Assembly: GCA_022577435.1 (NCBI GenBank)
Contig: JAKOON010000002.1
Coordinates: 558,001-622,000, forward strand
DNA length: 64,000 nucleotides
Direction of reading: 5' to 3'
DNA from: Embiotoca jacksoni
Lineage: Eukaryota; Chordata; Actinopteri; Embiotocidae
A program made the position numbers and the translations under genes. The number at the start of each line of letters is the position of its first letter. Position 1 is the stretch's first letter. Below, piece by piece: positions 12,469 through 24,600 of the stretch. The notes below the pieces were generated by a model that was not told where the DNA came from, searched no databases, and saw nothing but the letters and a program-made list of their open reading frames with translations.

Positions 12469-15400
12469 ATGAATATGGTTGGCTGCATGGAGAGAATACA
12501 AAACTACTGGAGGAGCAGTGACGACTCTGGAACCAATAACCTGCCACTGTTGGATGTGAACACAGAGAACAAGAGTTCTGGAAATCAACAAATTCATCGC
12601 TGCTTTCAAACTCAACCACAGCAGACGGCTGATTTTAATATGAAGACTTCTAATGGTAAGTGCATGACCACCCCCCCCCCCCACTCCCCGTTATCTGTAA
12701 TAAATTGAATACCCTTTCATTTAACATTAGGACTGCAGTATGGAGTACTGTTGATTCAGGCGTTGGTAGTCGGGAGCACAAGTTTATGATGCCTGTGTCA
12801 CATTTTTCAAAGGCTAAACTGTGCACACATCTGTGTCTGTTGCTTGCTGGAAGCGTACAAGCCGTGTCCAGTGTTCAATGCAATATTCAGAGGGGTGTTT
12901 GCATCGGCAGTCTTGTAAACCTTACATCTGTCTGCCTTGAGCTTTAGATCTTGCCTTGTGTGTAACAGAGAATGATGTCGTAACCATCGTAGAGGATACT
13001 GCATTGGAGTGCAAGTGTCTGCGCATGAGTACGGAGATCAGCATATTAATGGAAAAACCCTAAATGTTAAAGCAACCCAATGGCACCAACAAATTGGGTG
13101 TTTGCAGCGATATACAATTTATTTTAGTCAGTAACGAAACCACCTGAAATTCAATAAAAACAATAAAACAATGAAATTAGTGTTTCATCCTTAAGTTATT
13201 CATTAAATAAGAACATTGCAGGCACAAGAGTAGGATGGAACCTTCAAGTTATAAATAAGATATTACTGTTATGTCAATAAATAAATAAAAAGCACTGTGT
13301 TGAAAAACTAAAAAAAATAATCAACTTTTTTTTTTAACGTTGGCATAGCATTTCCGCAGCACTGCAAAGGACAGCTGCCTAAAATGAGAAAAGAATGAAA
13401 ATAGTAGGGATATAATAAATATTAGTATTAAAAAGTGACAACAAAACCATGTAATAAGAGTCATTCAATTTGTTATGGCTGGATTTGTTTGTTCATTCAA
13501 AGAAGACCAGGTACATAGTTCAAGTCCAGGATTGGTATACAACCTTTACATAAAAATACACTGCATACAAGTACAAACTGCTGAATGGAAATATAGCTGC
13601 AATACAGTAGCTGCCCATAATGTTATGAGGTACCACAACGTTAGCTTCTCTGTACATTGTCTGTGTAGCAGTTCACAAATAAGTGTGACTGATGACATGT
13701 TAAGATAAAGTGAACAGCTGAAACTCTCAACGATATTTCTGTGTACATATCCGGATGTCAGTCTTTGGGCTGTTTTGATATTGATGTTGAGATTGAAGTG
13801 TTTTATTCTTCAATCTGAATTGCTCTATGACACCGTTAACATTCTGGCTCCTGGTTGTCTATACCTTATCCCTGAGCATCGTACTCAAACGCAAAAGATC
13901 TCCATACATGACCTTTTTTTGTTTTTAATACAAGTTGCAGTGGACCTGTTGTTGCAGCTGCAGTTGTAAACTCCATTCCACATGCTGATCACTTCCGTCC
14001 AAGAAGTAGGTGCCCTCGGTACCACGGAAAACAAATAGTCATGCTTTCAGAATTTTGTAACTGACTTGGTAAGAAAGTATCAGTTGTAGTGACATCCCTA
14101 CCAGCAAAAGAACATCTTTCATTGCTTGTTAAGGAGTTGAGGCAGATGGGGCCTGACTGTGGTAGGTTCGATGTCAGCAGGTGAAAGAGGTTTTGCCTCT
14201 GGAGTGTGGTTGGTCGACAGGCTGCCTTCGGAAGCAGAGATTTCTGCAGAAAAGGACCACCCAGACACCACAACCACTGGTCACAGCTTCATAGCTTTTC
14301 TTCTAGCCTCATTTAACCTTCTCTAACTAACAGTATAGAAACCGGCTACTGTGTCAAAACCATTAGCACTTGCAAATCCCTTAGTTGTTTACACCAGTTC
14401 CTTTGAGTAAAGAATTGGGCATATTTGTGCAGAATGATAGTGATAGGATTAAACAATAATGGATAAATCCAAGAAAACCTGTGATTTATTTATCAATGCT
14501 CTTATGCAGTTGTTTTATGAATCAAGTAATAATTAAGTTGATTTTCAAGAATCACCACAGCATTTTATTTAATACTCCTAAATCTAGGTTTATCTTACAA
14601 TTGAAATAATAAGAATAACTTTATTTCTATAGCACTTTTAAAAAACAAGTTATAAAGCCCTTTACATACATTTAAAAGACAATATGCAACAGTATAAACT
14701 ATAATGATAAAAGACAACAAAAATAAAACAGACAATAAAACAGATAGTCAATCAATAAAAATGCAGTCAACAAAAGGCAAGTCTAAAATACACTGCTCAA
14801 AAAAAATAAAGGGAACACTTAACACAATGTAACTCCAAGTCAATCACACTTCTGGGAAATCAACCTGCCCAGTTAGGAAGCAACACTGATTGTGAATCAA
14901 TGTCACCTGCTGTTGTGCAAATGGAACAGACAACAGGTGGAAATGAAGCAATTGGCAAGACAACCCCTATGAAGGAACGGTTCTGCAGGTGGTGACCACA
15001 GACCATTTCTCTGTCCTCATCCTTTCTGGCTGATTTTTGGTCACTTTTGCATTTTGCCAGTGCCCTCACCACTAGAGGTAGCATGAGGCGGTGTCTCAAC
15101 CCACAGAAGTTGATCAGGTAGTGCAGCTCATCCAGGATGGCACATCAATGCACGCTGTGGCAAGAAGGTTTGCTGTGTCTGTCAGCACAGTGTCAAGACC
15201 ACAAAGGAGATACCAGGAGACAGGCCGGTCCACCAGGAGACGTGGAGGGGGCCGTAGGAGGACAACAACCCAGCAGTGGGACCGCTATCTGCTCCTTTGT
15301 GCAAGGAGGAACAGGAGGAGCACTGCCAGAGCCCTACAAAATGACCTCCAGCAGGCCACTAATGTGCATGTTTCTGCTCAAACTGTCATAAACAGACTCC

Positions 15401-18400
15401 ATGAGGGTGGTATGAGGGCCCGACGTCCACAAGTGGGGTCTGTGCTTACAGCCCAACACCGTGCAGGGCGATCAGCATTTGCCAGAGAACACCAAGATTG
15501 GCAGCTTCGCCATTGGCGCCCTGTGCTCTTCACGGATGAGAGCAGGTTCACACTGAGCACATGTGACAGGCATGACAGAGTCCGGAGATGCCGTGGAGAA
15601 CGTTCTGCTGCCTGCAACATCCTCCAGCGTGACCGGTTTGGCGGTGGGTCAGCGATGGTCTGGGGAGGCATTTCTTTGGAGTGTGCTAGCCAGAGGTACC
15701 CTGACTGCCATTATATATATATGACCTTTATTTAACCAGGTAAAATCAATTGAGAACCAATTCTCATTTACAATGATGACCTGTCAACCTGTTAGGTACC
15801 GGGATGAGATCCTCAGACCCATTGTAAGACCATATGCTGGTGCAGTGGGCCCTGGGTTCCTTCTGATGCAGGACAATGCTCGGCCTCATGTGGCTGGAGT
15901 GTGTCAGCAGTTCCTGCATGATGAAGGCATTGATGCTACGGACTGGCCTGCCCGTTCCCCAGACCTGAATCCAATCGATCACATCTGGGACATCATACCT
16001 CGTTCCATCCACCGACGCCACGTCGCACCACAGACTGTCCAGGAGTTCACTGATGCTTTGATCCAGGTCTGGGAGGAGATCCCTCAGGAGAACATCCGTG
16101 GTCTCATCAGGAGAATGCCCAGGCGTTGTAGGGAGTGCATACAGGCACATGGAGGCCACACACACTACTGAGACTCATTTTGACTTGTCTTGAGGACTTT
16201 CCACAGAAGTTGGATCAGCCTGTGATCTGATTTTTCCACTTTTATTTTGAGTATGATTCTGAATCCAGACCTCCATGGGATAATGATTTTGATTTCCATT
16301 GATCATTCTTATGTTATTTTGTTCTCAACACATTCCACTATGTAATGAATAAAGATTTTCAACTGGAATATTTCATTCATTGAGATCTAGGATGTGTTGT
16401 TTAAGTGTTCCCTTTATTTGTTTGAGCAGTGTAGTTTGTTTTTAAGAGTGACTTAAAAGAAAACAGTGTGTTAGCGTCCCTGATCTCCTCTGGCAGGTCG
16501 TTCCATAACTGATGGGCCTGAACAGAAAATGGCCGGTCACCTTTATTTTTATGGTAAGTTCGGAGTATGGTTAGGAACGACCTACCAGATGATCTCAGGC
16601 TGCATGTCAGCTTGTAGGGTGACAGGAGGTCAGCTATATATTCAGGCGCCAGCCCCCCTGCGAGCCTTATAAGTGATCATTAACATTTTAAAATCTATTC
16701 TAAAATGGGCAGAGAGCCAATGAAGTGATTTAAAAAAAGGTGTAATGTGCTCCCTCCTGTTGGACCTGGTTATGAGTCTGGCTGCTGCATTTTTAATGAG
16801 TTGAAGTTTGTTTGTGTTAAATTGTGTGAGGCAAGAGGACAGAGCATTGCAGTAATCTAAACGGGATGAGATGAAAGCATGAATTACTGTTTCTGGGTTA
16901 TTGGGGGATAGAAATTACCTCATTTTTTTGATTTTCCAGAGTTGAAAAAGGCATGATTGGACAACAGTGTTAATGTGCTGGTCAAAGTTGAGATGGTGTC
17001 AAAGATTACAGTGAGGTTTCTGCAGGAGGAAGTAATGTTAGCTGAGAGGGAACTGAGATGGGAAGAAATATAATTTGGGGATAAGTCTGGACCTATGATG
17101 ATAATTTCTGATTTCTCTAAATTTAGCTGTAAAAAGTTTGATACCATGCAGTTTTTTATTTCTACAATGCACACATGGAGGTTGCTTAGTTGGTTATTGT
17201 CAAAGGAGAAATATAGTTGTGTTGGTTGAAATGCACTTATTGTAAGTCGCTTTGGATAAAAGCGTCAGCTAAATGAAATGTAGTGTAATGTAATGTCATC
17301 GGTGTAGAAATGGTAATTGATATTGTGTTTTTTTACTATATGATCGAGAGGCAGCATATAGATAGTGAATAGTAATGATCCAAGAACAGAATCCTGTGGA
17401 ACTCCATATAGTAGCAGTGCTGGTGCTGATTTAAAATTCCCAATTTCTACACAGAATGACCTCCCCGAAACAACAAATTTAAACCAATCTAATACCAAGC
17501 CTGAAATACCCATCCAGTGTTTAAGATGTTTGATTAAAATGCTATGATCAACAGTATCAAAAGCTGCAGACAGATCCAACAGGAGTAAAATAGTATGTTG
17601 ACCACAGTCAGCTGCTAGAAGAAAATCATTTAAAACCCTGAGGAATGCAGTTTCTGTACAAGGACCCTTCCTAAAACCTGACTGAAATTGTTCGAGGAGG
17701 CCATTCGTAAAGGAAATAATTTACGATTTTTTTTTTCACAGACCTATGCAAGAAATGGGAGTTTAGAAATTGGCCGGAAATGATTCAGAGTATCAGGGTC
17801 AAGTGTAATGAAGTAGCTTTGGTTAAGGATTTGATTGATCCTCTTTGGGTACAGTTTAAAACAATATCACTTCATTCACAATTGTGAAGCTATGAAGTGG
17901 GGCACCCCAGTTTATTTAGGGCTTAAGGTGCCAACCATGAACGGCACTGTTTCCAGTTAATATCTGACTGATGTCTTTGTTTTCTTACTTTCTTCCATAA
18001 AATATACATAGAAAATATGTTTTTAAACATATAAGATTGTTATTTCTTCCAGTCTTTCCCGTACAGTTTCTTCGACCTGTGTTGATACCAATTTAGCTCT
18101 GTGGATGGCAATGTGGGTTGGTTGCCTATGAGATCCAATGTTGTACAGGATGATACTCAAAGTTCACAGCAAATATCTAGTATTTTTGCTTTAAATGCCC
18201 CTCTATGGTTATGTAAACAGTATATTTATGGGTTTATGCAGTGGTAATTTGAGTTTAGTCAAAGTAGAACTTTGTTTTGTAGTGGAGCCAGCTGTGTGGT
18301 ACCTAATGTCTCATCGTGCCTCACACTACACAGAATTCAATAAATACCACTGCTCTGTGACCAGTGTGGTCACTGTGCTGCTGAAAGCAGACCACACAGA

Positions 18401-18536
18401 GGAGGAAACCACTGAGAAATTACAGGTACTTACTGACAGGCTGCGGATTCTCCAGTCACAGGCGGTCTCAGGCTATGCCACCCTCTTCGTGCGCATTTGT
18501 GTGCAGTGGCCCTGTGTGATATTTTTGGTTGTGTGA
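12469..18536 (+). CDS. unrecognised gene model: two exons, hydrophobic C-terminus
   Basis: Exon 1 (12469-12655) opens with ATG and encodes 62 hydrophilic, Asn/Gln/Ser-rich residues beginning MNMVGCMERIQNYWRSS. It ends at a strong donor (G|GTAAGT) in phase 1. The terminal exon (18283-18536) begins after 'tttgttttgtag' and needs exactly two bases to finish a codon, so the phases match. It reads EPAVWYLMSHRASHYTEF, then KADHTEEETTEKLQVL, and ends in a hydrophobic stretch VQWPCVIFLVV before TGA. The joined product is about 146 residues, with a possible tail anchor. Other exons could lie between. The intron holds a nested LINE and Tc1 element. ATTAAA at 18713 could end the transcript. I do not recognise the protein. 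The two exons could also belong to different genes or be chance. Confidence 0.3.
12668..12681. repeat. poly(C) tract
   Basis: An uninterrupted C run lies just after the donor site of the predicted exon at 12469-12655. Confidence 0.9.
13802..14243 (-). other. possible terminal exon on the minus strand
   Basis: On the minus strand a pyrimidine-rich acceptor (TCCTTTTCTGCAG) precedes an open frame from 14243 to a TGA at 14119-14121. It gives about 41 residues that include GSLSTNHTPEAKPLSPAD and end in PQLLNKQ. A minus-strand AATAAA lies at 13802-13807, about 310 bases after the stop. No upstream exon was found: higher coordinates soon enter LINE sequence. It may be a small gene end, a non-coding RNA end or chance, and it would overlap the intron of the plus-strand model. 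Confidence 0.2.
15091..16171 (+). pseudogene. Tc1-like transposase, interrupted
   Basis: The first part (15091-15713) has the N-terminal helix-turn-helix region (VVQLIQDGTSMHAVARRF), a Thr-rich linker with paired Arg residues, and the first catalytic Asp in LFTDESRF. The second part resumes at RYRDEILRPIV (about 15795) and has the second Asp in QDNARPHV. It then reads SPDLNPIDHIWD, with Asp where the third catalytic residue is normally Glu, and ends GGHTHY at 16171. An 81-bp insertion between the parts introduces a stop (15733-15735). The protein is therefore broken, and the Glu-to-Asp change would probably impair it anyway. Apart from this it is well preserved, so the copy is fairly young. 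Confidence 0.88.
15714..15794. repeat. 81-bp repeat inserted in the Tc1 transposase
   Basis: The insert is bounded by TTA on both sides (15711-15713 and 15792-15794). It contains the phrase 'cctttatttaaccaggtaaa' and an inner palindromic part, TGAGAACCAATTCTCA. This is a very common short teleost repeat. Its length is a multiple of three, but it brings a TAA stop. Confidence 0.75.
17226..17296 (-). repeat. short interspersed repeat in the LINE RT domain
   Basis: This has the same core as the copy at about 1680-1742 (taagtcgctttggataaaag), with a TAATG-rich end. It interrupts the LINE reverse transcriptase directly after the YTDD catalytic box. Confidence 0.75.
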
Positions 18537-18712
18537 CTCACCTTCAACACCCCAGCAGCACTGGGTGCTCTGGCTTGGCTGTTAATTAAATAGTCCTGTT
18601 TCAGCCACAACTTTATGCACTATGATGGATCCAGGCCTCAGGACCCTGTGTAAGCTGTGTATATAGCTGTATGAACAAGAACAGTGTTTATTGCTATACT
18701 TCAACTCCCTAT

Positions 18713-18718
18713 ATTAAA
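18713..18718 (+). terminator. possible ATTAAA poly(A) signal
   Basis: ATTAAA lies about 177 bases after the stop of the unrecognised plus-strand terminal exon. It faces a minus-strand AATAAA 48 bases further on, which would make a tight convergent pair of transcript ends. Confidence 0.3.
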
Positions 18719-18765
18719 TTAATTCATTGATTCAGTCAGTATGGTATTTTTGAATGTAAAATATC

Positions 18766-18771
18766 TTTATT
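18766..18771 (-). terminator. possible AATAAA poly(A) signal, distal end of lhfpl4
   Basis: TTTATT on the plus strand reads AATAAA on the minus strand. It is the last good minus-strand signal before the LINE/Tc1 block and could end a 3' UTR of about 6.8 kb running from 25555. Other AATAAA words in the stretch could give shorter forms. Confidence 0.3.
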
Positions 18772-20717
18772 CGACCTTCTCAAAATGTGTTTTAATAACA
18801 GAAATTGTCATAATGGTGAGTTGTAATACAATTCACAAATAGGAATTAATAAGACATTATAATTTTTAAATCAAAATCAGCATGTCATCATAATCCATGA
18901 GAAGCAACAAGCCTCTTTCAAGCTTCTGTCCACTTGTCCACAATCAAGCAACTTCATAAACATACTTTTTGATCATTTTTGGGTGTTGATATTTCAACAA
19001 ATAGTCATCCATTAATGAGTCAAAACTGAATCTGAGATGTTAAGTCCGATGTGACCGAACAACACTCATCATACATCATTCCAAAATACGTAGAAAGTAA
19101 ACCATAACAGAAAGGATAGAGTCTGTAAGTTAACACATAAAACAAAGATCTCATCAGAAATACTTGACAAATATCAGTACATCATTCTTTTGTTATACAG
19201 AACCAAAACTGATTATTTTTCTTTTTTTCATGGTAACACATGATAATTGGTGGTATTTTGGCAACATATGCATTTCAGGAGTTAACAGAAAGTCAACTAT
19301 TTTCATAACATAAGTCACTGGACATTACTCATCTTTGCCCCCGTCCCCACCCACCCACCCCCAACATTATGTCTTTATACATGATATTGCATGATAAAAA
19401 GATGATGAAATCATTGACATATCAATGACATTTACAGCGTCCACAAACTTTTTATTTGCGGCAAGAAGTTGGAAATGACTTCTCATTGACTCTTTTATTA
19501 GCGTTTCATTCTTTTTCGCATATTTTAATGATTGAGTAACAAAAGACTGAGGTGAATTCAGCTTTGAAGTCCAATCACAAACTGAAATTAAAAGAAATCC
19601 AACGTGTTTTTTTTTTTTTTTCGTACTAAATATCAAAATGTTTCCCCAAAGCAAGATAAATAATTGCGGAAAAACTAGCCTTAAATATTTTAGTTTCAAT
19701 TCCGTGAACTGAATTGACCTCAGATCTGCAGTAAAACCCACCTAGCTTTAGAGCTCAGTCCAAGTATGTAGCCTTTAATAGAAAAAACTACCGTGTCACT
19801 ACTTGTTTTGCTGGTTCTGCACCACATCTGAATTAAATCAAGAGTTCTTAGAGGCACCTGGAGTGGTACAAATATGTGCTCATCAGGGTTAAGGTATTAT
19901 CAGTTCCATGTTAAGGTATTTTTCAGTTCATCGTCAAGTCCTCAGGAACAGAGTACTCGGAGAGGAGACCAGACCACTGATCACACAGGTAATGATGCTT
20001 GGAAGTCTGACACGACCACCTAGGCCTCAAGGCTTTTTTTTTCTTTGTTATTTCCTTTATATAGATTTGTTGTAAAATACGTCCCGGGCCGGTGAAAGTA
20101 TTCCCAAATGAGAGATGCAAGGTATAGGAGATCTGGATATATACTGTGTAAGAGACATTACCGCCTGCTTTATGCAAACTTTAGATATAAAAAAGGAGCG
20201 CAGATTTTCTCAAATAATCATGTACATATCAAAAGCAAAAGCGCATGTGGATGAGGTCTGTTTTAATGTTTTGTGATTTTTTTTTTTTTTCAAATGCTTG
20301 CAGTTACTTCAAGGTTAAAGTAAAAATAAACTTTTCTTGAATGAGGGCCCAGCACTTCTACCCTACAATGGTTAATCGATGTAGGCCAAGGGTCTGTGCA
20401 GAGCCTGCATGAACAGCATCATTAGATTCAGCATAAGGGCTGGTTTCATATTGTCTTAAAGGCCCAGCTTGGAAAACCGGAGTAGCGCTATACTATTCTA
20501 AACTTCACTAACAAGAAAGGTTGCGGAGCAATATGTCATTTATGACCACATCACAAGAGCATTAACAAAAAGTTCTCAGACTGGCTTGTGTTTGTTGATC
20601 ATTTCCATAATGAGCCTTTAATACAGTACTGTGTACACAGCTTCCTGAGAGTTAGCTAGCTACCATTCTACAAAATCGCACTGTACATCTAGCTATCTGC
20701 TCATTACACATACAGTG

Positions 20718-20918
20718 TAGGGATGCACCAATCACCCACTCAAGATAAACTAGTGAGCCAATCTCCAACAGTTATTAGGCATGTTACCTTATTTTAACCC
20801 ATTACCCACATTTAATGGGTTAGTTTAAATTATCAATGTAGGTGTTATGGTGTCATCTGATAATTTAAGATTAATGGTTTGACATTTCTACAATAAATGT
20901 GTCAACAGTGCATCCCTA
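20718..20918. mobile_element. hAT-type MITE, 201 bp
   Basis: The element starts TAGGGATGCAC and ends with the exact reverse complement GTGCATCCCTA. Flanking octamers ATACAGTG and ATAGAGCG match at six of eight positions, as expected for an aged 8-bp hAT target duplication. It has no coding capacity. Confidence 0.7.
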
Positions 20919-21029
20919 ATAGAGCGTAACATGGATAACACTTTAATGTAATGCACTATAAATAGTACATCACGAGGCTGTATTTTCCTTGTGATGTAGC
21001 TCAAAATGTAGATCACCTTGTTGTGGTTG

Positions 21030-21629
21030 AAGGTCTTTACACACTAGGGGTGTTTTTTTTTGTGCAATTAATTTGCACATTAATATATTTTTTTAAACAA
21101 TTGTTTTTGTCAAGCGACGTATGCTTTTTCCCAGAAATGGGTGGGTTTTTCTGTGTTTTCACAACACATGGCTTCAACCAACCACATTGTGTGGAAGTGG
21201 AACAGACGTCACATCACAACTCCTACCGAGAACACAGACTTTTTTTGTATGTGTCTCTGGCCACCTGGTGGTATCTGACAAAGGGCACAAACATTTCAAC
21301 AATCTCAAGGGCAGCATATGAATCAGTATCGCTGAACAGCTAGACTATCAGGATGATGATGAAATTTGTTTACATTTGGTTGTAGAAGAGTTGGTAGTAA
21401 GCAGGCAACTTTTTCACAGCAGTTATGGCTACATACCAAAATCTCCTCAAGTATTGATGAGTGAGGAGGGATGATGTTAAATCCATAATTTTTCTGAAGA
21501 ATGAGCTGACACAAATCTATTTAAACCTTGACTTGAACAACTGTTGGAAATTTAGATGCAAAATATTTGCAAGCGAGTATTTGACATTGGTTTTGTTTAT
21601 TTGTCAAATCTCTGGTGTGTAAAGACCTT
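21030..21629. mobile_element. 600-bp non-autonomous element with 15-bp terminal repeats
   Basis: AAGGTCTTTACACAC at 21030-21044 is repeated exactly, in reverse complement, at 21615-21629. The interior has no transposase-like frame. The flanks show no clear target duplication, so the superfamily is open. Confidence 0.65.
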
Positions 21630-24600
21630 TACATAGTGAACTTGTTACTTTGTAGGGTTTATAGTATGACCAGGCCTTTCCCTTAAATGGGCAAAGGATG
21701 CTAGTTTCTCATATGAAACAGGTCACTGTGTGAACAGCTAAATTTGTTCCTGTTGTGACCCAGGCTTTAGGAGGAGGAGGAGGTCCAGTTACAATATGCC
21801 AGCCTGAAGTGCTGCTCTGAGAGGGATAAAAGCCCCAACTGGTGACCTGGAATACAGCAGACTGCTTTGTTGTACTGTGCAACCGCAGCTCATCACGTTA
21901 GAATCCTACTTGTCACTGGTATCACAACAATCAGTGTCACTGATGCAGACAAATCAAGTGGCTTTAGCTTAAGAAAAGGTATAAGTGTGCTCACAGGTAC
22001 AATAGTGAGTCAAAGAGCTCAAACTGGTAGCGCCATGGACCTTTGTAGGTAATCATATTTATGGAAAAGGTACCATTCTTTTGTTCAAAGTTGCACAAAG
22101 TCATGTGATTAAAGTCAGGAAACTACAGTATCTTCCTGGTTATCACATATGTTGGTAAGCGAGTCACCTACGCATTGTCTTTGTTGAAACGTCTTACACC
22201 TTCTATGTTGCTGGTGTAGCAATGGTCACTATCACAAATGTGTCACTACGGATAACAACCAATGACACTGGAGTGTCAAGTGCTACATCATGTTAAGAAC
22301 AATTGTCGGGGTGGTGTTGTTGACATGTCACAGTAATAATGCTACATGGATTATAGTTTTTTTTAGCATTTGAGCTCAGGATAGTAGCTATTTCTTCTGA
22401 GAATTTGACAGTTTTTAGCAAACTGGGAGATATTTACACTCTGACTGAAACATATCGTGGCTATTTTATATGCTGGTTCCAGTACAACTGGACTCAAAGG
22501 GCCTCACGCAAGAATCATTTGTACATAAAATACATTTCTGTGGAAGTTGGCATGCAGCCCAAAATTTGAGTCTGTCCACACAACAAAATGTCCGCATATG
22601 TGCCAAGAAAGTATACTTGATGCTCATTTTGTGTGCTGTATGTGTCTTTATGTTTGTCCTTCTTATGAATAAAAAAAACAGCTCCTCTTCTCAGAATTAG
22701 GAGGTCACCATCATGTTTTCTAGTGCACACGTGTGGAACGTGTCCATACACGCATACCCCCCAATTGTTGTATATATAGAGAGAAACTTGTAAGTCCACT
22801 GTTTTAAAATCGAGTCCTAGGCACATACACAGAAACCATTAATTGGCCGTTAGGCAGGTTGCTGTTAAAAGGAACAACCTCTGTTGCTCAAGTCACTGTT
22901 ACATCACCCACTGTCTGGTCTTCATCCATCAATCTCCTGTCACTTTGCAAGTACTGCCTCCCATCTAAGATTCTTTTCATCATCTGACTTGAAGTCAAAC
23001 CATTTTTCCATTATTTCTGTTGACATGTTAGCAGCTAATATCTATTATAATACAATGGTACTTGTTACATTTGTTATGTGTCTGCTGATTTCCTACAGAA
23101 GAAGCTCCGTGGTGTAAATTCTCCTTGTTACTTTTGGTAACATTTACTTGAATAAAACTTGCCCACCAACAGAGCAGAACAGGTAGCTAACTAAGCTAAC
23201 TATTTATAATCTCATACATACACACACACACGTCTTTGTGAACACGAGCTGTTTGCGACAGGATTGTTGAATTTAATGTGAAACTTTCATCTAACAAACC
23301 GCAAAGAAAAAGGTAAAATGTTGTTGCCTGAGGCCCAAAGTGACAGAAAGTGCATAGCATTCATGAAGGAAATTTTAAAAATGGAGACCTTATCTTGTAC
23401 TAATGAATATAGCTACTATCTCAAGGTGGTGATAAGATATCACAGTACTTTAGAGCATTGGTTCTCAAATAGTGGGTCAAAGTGCTTTGTGTTGCCATTT
23501 TGAGTGAGCTGAAGATGTGTCCAGGACAAAAACGTTTTGGGAACCTCTGAACTTTTATTTTGAAGTCTTTTGAAGTTGGGGATTCCTGTAACTGTTGAAA
23601 CACTGCTTTAGTGGGTGATGGGACTACCTCATTTAATGACATGTATATCAATGTTTTTTTGTAGTATTGTGGACAACGTCACATTAAAATTTCAAATTTT
23701 TTCTGTAAGAAACAGAAAGAGTATTATGTTCCTATGGACAATTACCTTTAAAAATGAAAATTGACCACTGGATTTACCATCAATTACTGAATTACAACTT
23801 TTGCTTATTCAAACACTGAGGATTCTTACATTCCTGATAATTCTCAAGCAAGTTCTGAATGCCCCATTACACTTATCTTGTAATTAGGAGATTTTTCCTT
23901 GTTATTTTAAGGTGGTAAGTCATAATTATAAGGCTAAGGTCTCCAGGGTTTATTTCTTTCATGAATGCAATGGGCTTCACTACAATATGTTTCAATTTGT
24001 GTACTTTTGGGCTTGTTTAATCTGGGGCCTTGGGGGACTATAATGTTAAAGTCAGTACTTCTAACGGCCCGGCTACTGCCCAGGCCCAAATGAAAATAAA
24101 ATCTAACTTGTTTTAAAGGTTCAAATGATTGGATACCATAAAACAGTATATATGTTGCTGTTATATCCCCATTACAGAGACAAGTTTTTGTTTTGTTTAA
24201 AAGTTTGTTTCAATTGTTTTGTTTTAGTTTTTTTTTTTTTGGGGGGGAAGGGTATCCCATTTATGATTCCTATGACTACTGCAAGCAGCGTTTCTTCTTC
24301 AAAGAGGCAAAGTGACATCACTTTAAGAGAATGCAGCACTTGGGGCCAACTCTGACAGCCATATTCACACAGTCTTAAGACATCTGTAGAGTAAACTGAT
24401 CACTGTATGCTGGAACCATAAACTGGAGTAAACTGCACACTGGAGAAGGGGATAGTGAGATAGTACAAAGTAGTGAACTCTGGACCAAAAAAAAAAACTA
24501 AAAAAAGATTGACTTGACAGCTGCTGTAAAGTTCAGCATTTTAAAATTTACAACATACTGAAGGGTGGAATACTACAATAAGGGGCTTCTTTAGAGGCCA

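Larger units (their letters stand above)
14791..16431 (+). mobile_element. Tc1-like DNA transposon, nearly complete
   Basis: Terminal inverted repeats of about 30 bases (CACTGCTCAAAAAAA on the left, TTTGTTTGAGCAGTG on the right) bound 1641 bp. A TA lies on each side (14789-14790 and 16432-16433), as expected for Tc1 target duplication. The element has inserted into the 3' region of an L2-type LINE and carries one transposase gene in the plus orientation. Confidence 0.93.
14590..17730 (-). mobile_element. L2/Maui-type LINE, broken by insertions
   Basis: Read on the minus strand, reverse transcriptase motifs run from about 17725 downwards: a QSGFRKGPCTETA region, LLDLSAAFDTVDHSIL, GVPQDSVLGSLLF, and the catalytic YTDD box near 17290. 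After an insertion it continues SNFLQLNLEKSEIIIIGP near 17100. The 3' part (16900 to 16434, then 14790 to about 14590) is non-coding and ends near 'tttatttctatagcac', typical of LINE 3' ends in fish. A Tc1 element splits the 3' region. There is no 5' ORF, so the copy is 5'-truncated and inactive. Confidence 0.8.
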
